Below, piece by piece: positions 1 to 8,029 of a stretch of DNA of 42,666 nucleotides; position 1 is the first letter of the stretch; every line of letters begins with the position of its first letter. The stretch is from Thermosporothrix hazakensis (GTDB taxonomy: Bacteria > Chloroflexota > Ktedonobacteria > Ktedonobacterales > Ktedonobacteraceae): assembly GCF_003253565.1 (NCBI RefSeq), contig NZ_QKUF01000041.1:1-42666 (forward strand). The letters run 5' to 3'. The notes beneath the pieces are model-generated. The model was not told where the DNA came from. It was given only the letters and a program-made list of their open reading frames with translations, and did not search any database. A program made the translations under genes and the position numbers.

Positions 1-1
1 A

Positions 2-316
2 GTCGCAAAGATCGCCGGGATTATGGCCGCAAAAAAGACGCCTGACCTGATCCCGCTCTGCCATCCGCTCCCTATGACGCATATTCAACTTCACTTTGTC
101 CTCGATAGCACAAAGGGCTGGATCTCGATTGAGGGACGAACGCGCACGACCTATAAAACCGGGGTAGATGTTGAGGCGCTCACAGCGGTAACCGTTGCTG
201 CGCTGACCATCTATGATATGTGTAAAGGAGTCGACACGACTATCACGCTGGAACAGGCCTATATCGCGCAGAAAAGCGGAGGGAAGAGCGGTACTGTTAC
301 ATTCCACCCAGAGTGA
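2..316 (+). CDS. moaC: Cyclic pyranopterin monophosphate synthase MoaC, 3' part
   Basis: MoaC converts the GTP-derived cyclic intermediate made by MoaA into cyclic pyranopterin monophosphate in molybdenum cofactor synthesis in the cytoplasm. The visible 104 residues carry the family signatures: AGIMAAKKT, then DLIPLCHPLP with the active-site-region histidine, TGVDVEALTAVTVAALTIYDMCK, and a C-terminal KSGGKSG. The frame is open to the left window edge, so the start codon and roughly the first third of the protein (the family is usually about 160 residues) lie outside. An internal ATG at 23 is not the start, because upstream residues VAKIAGI also match the family. The gene ends in TGA. It is the only clear housekeeping gene here and marks the left side as chromosomal. 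Confidence 0.94.
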   Translation, partial: VAKIAGIMAAKKTPDLIPLCHPLPMTHIQLHFVLDSTKGWISIEGRTRTTYKTGVDVEALTAVTVAALTIYDMCKGVDTTITLEQAYIAQKSGGKSGTVTFHPE

Positions 317-463
317 TGCGAAGATATGGTGTTAAGAAATGACTCCTCTCGTACTTTGCCAATTGGTGATTGGGGGTAAAGATGTTTGAGTTTGATAGAT
401 GCGTCCTCGGCAGTAAAGCGCCAGTCAACTCTTAGTTTGGCTTTGACAAAACAATAAGTACAT

Positions 464-1371
464 TCAAGCAATTTCTGTGGGATAAGTAATCTCAATAGCA
501 AGGGAGCCGATGATTGAGAGTACTTTTGCTGAGTGCTGATGATACCGTTTGAAAAACTCTCGTGTTGCTGTCAGAAGCGCTTGCTTCGTTTCAAAGGATT
601 CACAATACGTAATCCCTGTCAAAAGCGGCGCAAGACTCATCTAAATCGGATTGAGCCAGGGGCTGTATATCTGCAAGTAGAGCAAGACCAATCAACTCGC
701 AGCCCCCCGCACCATCTCCTCCACATCATCATCGGGGTATTGGCATTGGTCCAAGCTACATATGCCGTACCGTTGGAGGCCTTTGCAGCAAGGCCTCCAA
801 CAATTGAGCGATCTCCTTTCTCCGTTTGTGCTGCTGAAACTGCACCGCGGTCTCGCTCGTACGATAATTCACGGCTCCTATCCTGTAGTACTTGTTCGAC
901 TGGGTGGGTGTTTCGATCATCACCTGCTATCCTACCAGACTCCACATGGCTCGCAGAGTGGGTAGCCACAAGAGGTTGAAATTATCTATATTAGGAAAAC
1001 ACGTCTTCTTTCTTTTGTCCGTCTCGTGCCACGTCAATCGTCTTTTTTTTACCTCATATTCTGGATCAAGGCTAGCCTATGCTGAGATCGTGAGATGGTG
1101 ATCTCTCCTGCCTTGAGCACCTGACGCACTATTTTGTAGGAAGCCTGAATACCAGTTTGCTCGGCCATATAGTCCGCCAGACGAGGCATCGGTCCACATC
1201 AAATAGGGCAGCTCCAGAGTGCTTGGCCTACGGCGAACCGCTGCCAGCAATTGCTTCTTGTACTCCTCTGTAATCTTGGCGGAGGCCCTGACATCGATCG
1301 CTCTTTGAGCCTTTCAAGGCCCCCGGCCATCCAGCGTTTGAGCCAGCACCGCACGATTATTTCCACCAAGG
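464..1371 (-). pseudogene. Degenerate IS630-type transposase
   Basis: Reading the minus strand and changing frame several times recovers an ordered DDE transposase of IS630 type. Near 1350-1270 is a helix-turn-helix piece (VRCWLKRWMAGGLERLKE), near 1260-1200 KITEEYKKQLLAAVRRRPST, near 1185-1100 LADYMAEQTGI and VRQVLKAGEI. Near 980-940 is FNLLWLPTLRAMW, near 890-770 YYRIGAVNYRTSETAVQF, near 750-650 NANT, DDDVEEM and LQIYSPWLNPI, and near 620-464 THC-like and FFKRYHQ pieces ending in TGA at 464-466. Stops and frameshifts break it throughout, so it is not functional. About 50 N-terminal residues are missing: homology stops at about 1371, exactly where the mobile-element relic begins. No terminal inverted repeats were recognised. 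The call rests on remembered family patterns, not on a search. Confidence 0.7.
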
Positions 1372-1740
1372 AAATTGCTTCTTTCCTTTTTCTTCACATC
1401 CGGTGAGCCGAGCGAGCGTCAAGCGCCGGGAACCGTGGAACCTGGAAGGGCCATCCACCTGGCCCTTCTTTTCTTTTTTTTCTGGCTTCCTGTCCAGGTG
1501 CCCGAAGCGCTTCTTTCACGTCTAGAGTGAGCTGGCTTGAACGGTGTAAAGCCGCAGGAGCGTTGTTGTCTGCGGGAGAACGCTGACTGGTGCTCGTTCG
1601 CATCGAGGAAGCAGCCCACGGGCGCAAACGGTGCACTATTCTGGTGGGCGTCCAGCGACTGTGCAGTGCCAGATCACAGAAGCAAAGGAGCAAATATCAG
1701 GCAGGTTGCGTCAAGGCTGTCTCCGGTGTGCAGGGAGCAG
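1371..1740 (-). pseudogene. Relic copy of the end of the mobile element (part of a replication-relaxation gene)
   Basis: This stretch is a diverged, internally deleted duplicate of sequence further right. Bases 1371 to about 1570 match 7776-7980 almost base for base, including the hairpin terminator (arms 1445-1453 and 1460-1468, then a T tract). Bases about 1590-1740 match 9279-9421, inside the replication-relaxation-like gene. On the minus strand the second part still reads LLCFCDLALHSRWTPTRIVHRLRPWA, compared with LLCFCDLAQHSHWTPARIAQRLRPWA in the intact gene. About 1.3 kb present in the intact copy is missing at the junction. It is a remnant of a second, related element and is not expected to be expressed. 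Confidence 0.78.
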
Positions 1741-1753
1741 CCCTCTAGAACAG

Positions 1754-2845
1754 CTATCCTGAAACGACTCCTTGCGTCGCTTGAAGAAATTGCGGGTCAT
1801 CTCGTACATCCTGAAATTCTGGCAGCTCCTGGAATTCCCTCCATGCCTTGCCTCCCGTGGCGAAAGCGGTTCCCTGAGCCAGCAAGCTGAGGACTTCCTG
1901 CCGCTCCTTCTCCTGCTTTTTGCCTGTCGCCCACAGGCTGGCTGCCAACCAGAGATACGTCTGTTCGGCCCAACTGTGCAGGGCAAGAGCCCGGCGAAGA
2001 GAGACAATTGCAAGGTCATACTGACGGAGATAGTACATGATCGCGCCCAGATTGTGAAAGTTCGTCCATTTTTTCACGCCCTGCCCGACCGTTTTTGTCT
2101 CCTGTGCTTGTCTTTCAAACTCAATAGTAGCCTGCTGAGCGAGAGCACGTACGTCTTCCATCTGCTGCAACTCAGCACAAACCTTTATCTCCAGCAAGAT
2201 AACTTCGTTCAACACACTCTCTTGCTGGTCCCACTGTGGATCTTCTTGAGCCAGTTCCCGTATGCTTGCAATCATTGCCTGTGCCTTGTGGACATTGTGG
2301 CGCGTCAGATAGATATCAGTTCCAGTTCGTAAGGCATAATATCGTTCTTGACGTGTCTGAGGAATTATCGGTGTTTGTTCTAATATTCGATTGAAAAGAT
2401 ATATCCACTCATCCCCTTTACCAATCGAAAACCAGCAGCCTGCTTGTGTGGAGTCTGTTACCGTCCATAATCGCTTTTCTGGAGGGAAGTGCTGCTCCGC
2501 CCACTGAATGAGCGTGTACTGCTCTCTGACCGTTTCTTCATACCGCTTTAACAAGGCAAGATGATCGACGATTTCCCAACGGGCCCATGCTTCCTCTTCT
2601 CTTGACAGAGCCTGCTGTTTATACCGACGCAGCAGGAGGAGGGCCTGTTCATACTCTTTGCATATACTATGCAGTTTTACTGCTAGATGTACAACGTTGC
2701 TCTCCAGAGATTCCGCTTGAAGAGCTGCTTCGATGCGTTCTTGTGCGATCTGCAGGAATCGTATATCTGGTTGCTTCCCCTGCTGACATTGTGTTTCATA
2801 CTGTTGAATATACGATGCAATTTGTTGTATGCTCTGCTGATCCAT
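1754..2845 (-). CDS. TPR-repeat protein of unknown function
   Basis: A 363-residue soluble, alpha-helical protein. It contains several degenerate 34-residue helix-turn-helix units of TPR type; the clearest is TNFHNLGAIMYYLRQYDLAIVSLRRALALHSWAEQTYLWLAASLWATGKK, near residues 265-315. No enzymatic domain, signal peptide or membrane segment is visible, so a scaffold or protein-binding role is the most that can be inferred. The ATG at 2845 has a GGGGAG ribosome-binding site about ten bases upstream. It is the last gene of a four-gene minus-strand run that begins with the SARP regulator at 6657, and follows the B2-like gene by 47 bases. Its 3' end lies next to the element relic. Confidence 0.8.
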   Translation of the reverse strand: MDQQSIQQIASYIQQYETQCQQGKQPDIRFLQIAQERIEAALQAESLESNVVHLAVKLHSICKEYEQALLLLRRYKQQALSREEEAWARWEIVDHLALLKRYEETVREQYTLIQWAEQHFPPEKRLWTVTDSTQAGCWFSIGKGDEWIYLFNRILEQTPIIPQTRQERYYALRTGTDIYLTRHNVHKAQAMIASIRELAQEDPQWDQQESVLNEVILLEIKVCAELQQMEDVRALAQQATIEFERQAQETKTVGQGVKKWTNFHNLGAIMYYLRQYDLAIVSLRRALALHSWAEQTYLWLAASLWATGKKQEKERQEVLSLLAQGTAFATGGKAWREFQELPEFQDVRDDPQFLQATQGVVSG

Positions 2846-2892
2846 AGTGGACTACTCCCCTTTCTTCGTAGTATATCTTTTTCTACTATTTT

Positions 2893-3366
2893 TTATGGAA
2901 TGCGCTCTACAACTGCATAGCCTGTTTGTACTTCTGCAATATCGTTTCCGACTATGCCTGCTACCTCTACCCAGGCATGAAATGGATATTCATCCAGTTT
3001 TCCGAAAAGATTACGTCCAATAACCATTTGCGCAGGTACCCCTAGCGTTTGCAGATAGACACAGAATGCGAGGGATCGTTCCAAGCACAAAGCATGTGGC
3101 ATGATGCACTGAGTGACAAGCTGACACCAGAGCAGTTCATGGCGAAGAAAGCGAAAAAGTTTTTCAGGTGAAAGATGCTCAAGAAGCATTCGATTGTGTG
3201 GCATGTCAAGACAGCGGTGCACATATTGCCATTCTTTCGCCGCATCTCGTCGAAGGCGAAGTAGATGCAGTCGCAGGAGGACCTGCGCAGTTACCAGAAG
3301 CGCTTTTCCACGCTGAAGCGGTGTAACAGCAGGAAGTGCTTCTTCATGGGAAAGATATCCTGTCAA
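2893..3366 (-). CDS. Lasso peptide B2-like transglutaminase-fold protein
   Basis: The 157-residue product matches the McjB C-terminal/lasso peptide B2 family (Transglut_core3), papain-like cysteine proteases that cut leader peptides. The putative triad is visible in order: Cys in CLERSLAFCVYLQTLGV (near residue 93), His in FHAWVEV (near 129) and Asp in GNDIAEV (near 140). The conserved GVPAQMVIGR strand lies between the first two. The length fits a stand-alone B2 protein. The start is uncertain: the only start-type codon after the upstream stop is TTG at 3366, with no convincing ribosome-binding site. No precursor peptide, RiPP recognition element or asparagine-synthetase-like cyclase lies nearby, so the substrate is unknown. 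Neighbours are a SLOG-Nudix gene upstream and a TPR gene downstream. Confidence 0.75.
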   Translation of the reverse strand: MTGYLSHEEALPAVTPLQRGKALLVTAQVLLRLHLLRLRRDAAKEWQYVHRCLDMPHNRMLLEHLSPEKLFRFLRHELLWCQLVTQCIMPHALCLERSLAFCVYLQTLGVPAQMVIGRNLFGKLDEYPFHAWVEVAGIVGNDIAEVQTGYAVVERIP

Positions 3367-3472
3367 GAAGATATCCCAATTTCCATCTCACAGGCCCGTT
3401 CGTTGCGCTGTATATTCCTGCTTGATAGCGGAAGGTTCGAGGGGAACTCTCAGTATTTCTTTCTCTTTCTTC

Positions 3473-4588
3473 TCAAAATCTTCTTCTTGTTGATGCGTTC
3501 TTTTTCCTGGCGGCATAAAGATGAAGAGCCAGAGCCGCTTCTGGATCGAATCGTTTTGCCTCAAATGTTGCAGACAGGGCTTCTTGTAGAGGAAAGGTCA
3601 AGACGCGAATCTCTTCATGCGGGTCGGGGGGCAACGGATTCCATTCGAGGTCAGATGCGATCAGCACATGCACATGATGGGTAACATACCCGGGATGGCT
3701 GTAGAATTCAATAAGCGGCTCCAGCCTTCTTGCCTGATATCCGATTTCCTGCCGAAGTTCTTTCTGGGCCAGTTCCTCAAGACGTTCGGGGCTCCCTTGC
3801 TCTCGTTTTCCGCCAGGCAAGGTGAGCTGCCAGCATCCTGCTCCGAGATTATATTCCTCAATGAGGAGTACGATGTCACCCTGGCCTACTGGCAGAAGGA
3901 GGACGCTCTCCGGTCGCTCAAGTACATCGCGTACGATCTCCTGCCCATCAGGCAGGCGGAAATGATATTGCTTCACGGAGAGCAATGGTCCTTGATAGGC
4001 GATCCGATGTGCCACCATATGCTCTCGTTTGGGAGATGAGGCAGAGAAGGTTTGAGAGAACGTTGAAGATGCTGTATAGGTGTGAACGTTCAGACAACGC
4101 GTATCGATGTGGATATAGGGACGCCCATACGCACGTGCATAGTTTGCCATATCTGCTGTGCCTCCACGCCCGAGCGGAGGTAATCCGTTCCAGGCAAGGA
4201 TCAGCAGGTTGCATCGTTGGACCATCCATTCCTGAGCTGCGAGAAAAGCATCATCAGTGCATGCGCGATCCGAAAGCTGATGGGTGGCCTGACATGCTTG
4301 TAGCAGGGCTTGATAGGACTCGCGTTCTTTGGGTTCTGAAAAGAGGTCTTCATATCCAGCACAGGGAAGCACAATCTCGACACGAACGCCAAGCTCCAGC
4401 GCAATCTGGACAAAAAGCTGATCGGCTCCTTTTGCTAATGCAGAAAGCACGACAAGCTGTTTTTCCTGGTGCTGATAGTCTTGCAAAATAGCCCGAAAGT
4501 GTTGTTCAACAAAGAGGCGCGTTGCTTCATTTCCCAAATGCTGGTGACCAGCTACCCCAATAACAAATGGATGGGAGGATGCTTGCAT
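3473..4588 (-). CDS. SLOG-like domain fused to a Nudix hydrolase
   Basis: A 371-residue two-domain protein. Residues about 5-160 form a Rossmann-like domain with FVIGVAGHQHLG at its first strand, then VVLSALAKGADQLFVQIALELGV and a LILAWNGLPPLGRGGTADMANYA segment. This resembles the SLOG/DprA-type nucleotide-binding superfamily. Residues about 200-355 are a Nudix domain of ADP-ribose-pyrophosphatase type: LPGGKREQGSPERLEELAQ, followed by KELRQEIGY and a WNPLPPDPHEEI tail. The Nudix box has two extra residues between its glycine and first glutamate; the RE-x2-E-x-G core is present as KELRQEIG. The likely role is sensing and hydrolysing a nucleoside-diphosphate derivative. The ATG at 4588 has an AAAGGCGG site upstream. 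It lies 41 bases after the SARP gene and is probably cotranscribed with it. Confidence 0.78.
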   Translation of the reverse strand: MQASSHPFVIGVAGHQHLGNEATRLFVEQHFRAILQDYQHQEKQLVVLSALAKGADQLFVQIALELGVRVEIVLPCAGYEDLFSEPKERESYQALLQACQATHQLSDRACTDDAFLAAQEWMVQRCNLLILAWNGLPPLGRGGTADMANYARAYGRPYIHIDTRCLNVHTYTASSTFSQTFSASSPKREHMVAHRIAYQGPLLSVKQYHFRLPDGQEIVRDVLERPESVLLLPVGQGDIVLLIEEYNLGAGCWQLTLPGGKREQGSPERLEELAQKELRQEIGYQARRLEPLIEFYSHPGYVTHHVHVLIASDLEWNPLPPDPHEEIRVLTFPLQEALSATFEAKRFDPEAALALHLYAARKKNASTRRRF

Positions 4589-4629
4589 TCGGTGTACCGC
4601 CTTTCCAACCGGTTGTTTGTTTGTCCTTT

Positions 4630-6657
4630 TTATGCCCTCGTTTCATGTGAAGCAGTAGAAGGAAAAATAGTTTTTCCATACCACTCATACAACATATCCC
4701 CTATTTCTCGTACCTCTGCCTTATTGCCATAAGAACTTGTAAGGAAATGTTGATAAATTTGTGTAATCATTGTAATATTTTGTAAAGAATGAATAGCTTG
4801 GCATGTCACTAGTGCATCTTTTGTCTTGCGAAGTGCTTCGGGGTATTCTCCAAGACGAAGCAGAGCTTCAGCAAACGTGAGAATGCTCCACGCCTGTGAA
4901 CGCGTTTCATCGCGGGCATAGGTTTGTGTCTGAAGTCGCTGGAGATGAGAGAGTTCGATAATCGCTTGTTCCGGTACTCCAATCATATTCCAAATGCTTG
5001 CTCGCATCAAATGATACCCACCCTGATGTAAACCGGAGAGCGTTCCGGTCATGAGAAGGCAAGTCTGAGGATTCTCAAGAGGCTGACGTGCAATCATATT
5101 GGTTGCTTCGTCCGCAAGATCGAGGGCTACATTTATGGGAATGGAGGGCATGACCCGTGCCAGTGCTCCCTGAGCTCGGCTCAATTGAAGCATCGTCAAA
5201 CCACGGAGTTGTGCATGAACTGTCTCACTTTCTTGTGCCAACTTAAGAACGTGCTGGTAGTCGGTGATGCTCTCTCCAATTCGTTTGAGCATATCATGGG
5301 GAGAACTTCCAAAGAGCCCCCATTCCAGAGAGACACATCCCCGAAGATAGTGCGCAACAGCCAGAAGTGCGTCATTGGATGAGGCAGACGCAAAACGAAT
5401 TGCGTGATATGCGTAGGCATAGGCGAGGATATAGTCATTTTGATCCTTCGCAATTTTTGCGGCAAGTAGTGCATTGCTGTAGATAATTTCTCGAAGCGGC
5501 GAAAGTTCCTCAGCTTGGATGTGGCGTACATATTGCTCAAGAGAGTGAATGTCACGTGAAAGCTCTTGCAGAGTTTGCTGGGCTGTACTGGTTCGGTGGA
5601 GATGCAGTATTGTTAAAAAACGTTCTCGGAAATGAACGAGATCGAGGGAAGTATGTTGTGATATCACGTGTTTGAGGAAAAAAGGAAGAGAGGATGTGAT
5701 GGTCCATTCCAGTTCGGCCTGCTCAGCCGAAGGCGTGTCAAGCGAAAATGTTCCTGCTTGAAGTAGAGCTTTCTGAGACTCAGTATAGCGCTCATGTGCC
5801 TGTATACTGTTCTCTTTTGTCTCTTGCACTTGCCTCTTGCTCTGATTCACCTCATATGGCTCTCTGTCCTCATCTCTCAAGAGTTTTTGATAGACAGTAT
5901 CAATGTGAGCTGGGAATGGAAGTGTGTTTCGTTCATAGAGCGACTTTGCCTGTTGGTACGTTTGAAGCGCCTCCCGGGGGAAGCCTTGTCGATACAGGGC
6001 TTGCAGTAGCACGATGATGGCACGTTCATTGAGGGGATCATGGCGCAGAAGAGCATTGGCAAGTTGTTCAGCAGCTTTCTCATTCCCTGTTGCAAGATAG
6101 GCGTCGGCAAGCCAGTGGTGACAGCGAGAGGCCAGCCGTTCCAACTCTCCTCGCCTGCCCAGACACCAGATTCCGTCTTCGTGCTCCAAATACGTGCCTC
6201 GTTGGAATAGCGCCAGCGCTGCTTCGAGGAGCGGGATTCTGTCACTACTGCCGACGCCTGGCATCTCAGCTGCGTTGATCATTGCTTCGGCGGCATCGGC
6301 ATCGACCCAGATGAATGCCTGATCGGGGAGAGCGAAGCGCTCTCGGGTGCTTAGCAGGCTTTGTTGTCCTGCTGGGGTCAAGATGGCACGGAGTTTTGAT
6401 GTAGCTCGATGCAGAGCTGTTTCTGAGTTCATCGTAGCCCAGAGCCGATGCAGGATGGTTGTTTTAGTGACGGTGCGTTGATGATAGGTGAGCAGAAGGC
6501 CGAGCAGGCTCCTGGTATATTTTGCATAGGTAGAGGTACTGCCCCATTCATGTTCCGGGACTACTTTCCAGTCATCAGGACCAATGCGTCTCTCGATTGT
6601 CAGCGCGCCAAGGGTCCAGACCCTGAAGAGCGCGGTGTTGTTGTCTCCTCTTCTCAA
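4630..6657 (-). CDS. SARP/BTAD-family transcriptional regulator with TPR-like C-terminus
   Basis: A 675-residue regulator of AfsR/SARP type. Residues about 10-100 form an OmpR-like winged helix, starting FRVWTLGALTIERR and including LLGLLLTYHQRTVTKTTILHRLW and ALHRATSKLRAIL. Residues about 120-265 are the bacterial transcriptional activation (BTAD) domain with the typical ending LNERAIIVLLQALYRQGFPREALQTYQQAKSLYE. The rest is helical and TPR-like, with no NB-ARC or NTPase P-loop seen. No ATG fits: the first usable start after the upstream stop (6682-6684) is TTG at 6657, preceded by a GGGAGAAGAGG site. It begins a minus-strand run with the SLOG-Nudix, B2-like and TPR genes and may control them. 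In actinomycetes such regulators activate secondary-metabolite genes; the target here is unknown. Confidence 0.85.
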   Translation of the reverse strand: MRRGDNNTALFRVWTLGALTIERRIGPDDWKVVPEHEWGSTSTYAKYTRSLLGLLLTYHQRTVTKTTILHRLWATMNSETALHRATSKLRAILTPAGQQSLLSTRERFALPDQAFIWVDADAAEAMINAAEMPGVGSSDRIPLLEAALALFQRGTYLEHEDGIWCLGRRGELERLASRCHHWLADAYLATGNEKAAEQLANALLRHDPLNERAIIVLLQALYRQGFPREALQTYQQAKSLYERNTLPFPAHIDTVYQKLLRDEDREPYEVNQSKRQVQETKENSIQAHERYTESQKALLQAGTFSLDTPSAEQAELEWTITSSLPFFLKHVISQHTSLDLVHFRERFLTILHLHRTSTAQQTLQELSRDIHSLEQYVRHIQAEELSPLREIIYSNALLAAKIAKDQNDYILAYAYAYHAIRFASASSNDALLAVAHYLRGCVSLEWGLFGSSPHDMLKRIGESITDYQHVLKLAQESETVHAQLRGLTMLQLSRAQGALARVMPSIPINVALDLADEATNMIARQPLENPQTCLLMTGTLSGLHQGGYHLMRASIWNMIGVPEQAIIELSHLQRLQTQTYARDETRSQAWSILTFAEALLRLGEYPEALRKTKDALVTCQAIHSLQNITMITQIYQHFLTSSYGNKAEVREIGDMLYEWYGKTIFPSTASHETRA

Positions 6658-6766
6658 GATCCCTCTTCTCCCATCCTTGATCTACAACATTCCTTTTTTG
6701 AGTGTTACGCAGCGTTGTTTGCGTTCCCAGGAGATATAGCAGCGAAGTGAACATACCAGAAAACAC

Positions 6767-7068
6767 AAGTGTGAACGTGCTCCTATCATATCATAAAAAG
6801 TGGGATAAGTGAACTCTATGGATTGGAGACAGCGATCATCTGGAGACCCTTTCTCTGCTTCTGCTTAATCAAAATAATGGAAGAGAAAGTGAAATATTAT
6901 ACTACAATATAGTATAAATTAAATATCTTCTGTGAGTAGTATAGATGACATATGTTAGAAGGCATGTGATAGAGAATGTGCAGATGCAAGTGTGAGTTTG
7001 TTTGAAGAACTGAGGTGAGTAAAGTTAATCTGCAATGAACAATATATAATGCTTAAGGAGGTTTAACG
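6767..7068. other. AT-rich divergent intergenic region
   Basis: This is the spacer between the minus-strand SARP gene and the plus-strand small genes. It is much richer in A and T than its neighbours, especially at 6890-6960. It must hold promoters in both directions. No repeat, RNA gene or credible longer reading frame was seen. Confidence 0.5.
7045..7050 (+). promoter_or_regulatory. Candidate -10 box (TATAAT) before the small genes
   Basis: A perfect TATAAT hexamer lies about 20 bases before the GTG at 7069 and is followed at once by an AAGGAGG ribosome-binding site (7055-7061). No good -35 hexamer is seen at the usual spacing, so the promoter call is tentative. Confidence 0.35.
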
Positions 7069-7188
7069 GTGAATGGAAGTGTTGGGAGGGGCCGGGTGGG
7101 CGAGCGGGTGTGCCAGGTGTCTGGTCAGATAATGATCGGAAGAGGAGAGAAGGTATATGAAGCGGAAACAGCAACCGAGGATTGTTGA
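7069..7188 (+). CDS. Possible 39-residue leader ORF
   Basis: A GTG codon seven bases after a strong AAGGAGG site opens a 39-residue frame (NGSVGRGRVGERVCQV...). It ends in TGA at 7188, inside the following gene and in another frame. The strong site and the overlap would allow translational coupling to the 7157 gene. The peptide has no recognisable motif, and the site may instead be a leader of the next gene's mRNA. The call rests only on start-site quality. Confidence 0.3.
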   Translation: MNGSVGRGRVGERVCQVSGQIMIGRGEKVYEAETATEDC

Positions 7189-7402
7189 GAAACAGTATGT
7201 GGTGATGCTCTCGTCCACAGAACTGGCGACGGCGCTGGTAGCGGCGCAGCGCCAGATGGCAGAACTGGCAGCGCGTCACCTGGAGACGCTTTCGGAACCA
7301 GAACGACTTCAGCTCTATGGACTTGCTCAGTTCACGGAGAAGATAGAACGACTGATCGAGCAAGAACGGATGCGCGGCATGAGAGGCATTTCCACCTCAT
7401 GA
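7157..7402 (+). CDS. Small hypothetical helical protein
   Basis: An 81-residue protein that I do not recognise. It starts with a basic stretch (MKRKQQPRIVEK), has a central segment (VVMLSSTELATALVAAQRQMAELAARHLETL) and ends in charged helices (FTEKIERLIEQERMRG). The composition suggests a soluble, mostly helical and perhaps oligomeric protein. The ATG has a good GGAAGAGGAGAGAAG purine-rich site upstream. It lies 128 bases before the XRE regulator on the same strand and is probably part of the same control region of the mobile element. Confidence 0.6.
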   Translation: MKRKQQPRIVEKQYVVMLSSTELATALVAAQRQMAELAARHLETLSEPERLQLYGLAQFTEKIERLIEQERMRGMRGISTS

Positions 7403-7530
7403 AGTATGGAGAAGAGAGAGGCATAAACGTCCTCCTGGTGGGGAAAAGGGCTCGTGTCACCACCGTTGATGGGTGTCGTTTTTTGGAGCCTGGCTCAGAG
7501 AGTCTTGCTGTATTGTGAAAGGAGCATCAT

Positions 7531-7752
7531 ATGTTGACCGGGAAACACCTTCGGTTTTATCGAGTGGTACATGGTTTGACCCAGAAGCAATTGGCGGAGC
7601 GGGTTGGGATGGGGCGCAACACGATTATGACCATTGAAACGCAGAACCGGGTGATTCGCAATATTGAGCAGTTGATGGCGTTGCAAAAGGCTCTGCATAT
7701 TCCCTACGAGGAGATCGGGTTTATGCCTGTGGAAAAGAAGCAGTCGCATTGA
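7531..7752 (+). CDS. XRE-family helix-turn-helix regulator
   Basis: A 73-residue protein that is essentially one Cro/C1-type DNA-binding domain. LRFYRVVHGLTQKQLAERVGMGRNTIMTIE covers helices 1 to 4, with the recognition helix at GRNTIMTIETQNR. The C-terminal half (MALQKALHIPYEEIGF) matches the last helix seen in such proteins. The ATG at 7531 has an AAAGGAG site at ideal spacing. It points away from the conjugation operon, which ends 278 bases further on the opposite strand, and is followed by a strong terminator. A repressor or activator role in control of the element is likely but inferred. A second XRE protein lies at 33323. Confidence 0.88.
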   Translation: MLTGKHLRFYRVVHGLTQKQLAERVGMGRNTIMTIETQNRVIRNIEQLMALQKALHIPYEEIGFMPVEKKQSH

Positions 7753-7775
7753 TCGGTGTTGGTAGTCTCTCTGAG

Positions 7776-7985
7776 GAGATTGCTTCTTTCCTTTTTCCTC
7801 ACATCCGGTGAGCCGAGCGAGCGTCAAGCGCCGGGAACCGTGGAACCTGGAAGGGCCATCCACCTGGCCCTTCTTTTCTTTTTTTCTGGTTTCCTGTCCA
7901 GGTGCCCGAAGCGCTTCTTTCATGTCTAGAGCGAGCTGGCTTGAATGGTGTAAAGCCGCAGGAGCGTTGTTGTCTGCGGCAGAGA
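7776..7985. repeat. Element-end sequence shared with 1371-1570
   Basis: This noncoding stretch between the XRE gene and the end of the conjugation operon is nearly identical to 1371-1570. The similarity begins abruptly at GARATTGCTTCTTTCC in both copies. It includes the terminator hairpin at 7850-7873. Strong conservation of a noncoding segment suggests either recent shared ancestry or a functional element end. Confidence 0.75.
7850..7885 (+). terminator. Rho-independent terminator after the XRE gene
   Basis: A perfect 9-bp stem (GAAGGGCCA at 7850-7858, TGGCCCTTC at 7865-7873) encloses a TCCACC loop and is followed directly by TTTTCTTTTTTT. Orientation and T tract fit termination of plus-strand transcription from the XRE gene. 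The same hairpin is preserved in the relic at 1445-1468. Confidence 0.85.
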
Positions 7986-8029
7986 GGAACGGAGGGGCGA
8001 GCATATGTGCTCGCCAGTCCGACGGGAAT

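Noticed and set aside
2893..4588. A complete lasso peptide biosynthetic cluster around the B2-like gene.
   Set aside because: No precursor peptide, RiPP recognition element, asparagine-synthetase-like cyclase or exporter is seen in the window.
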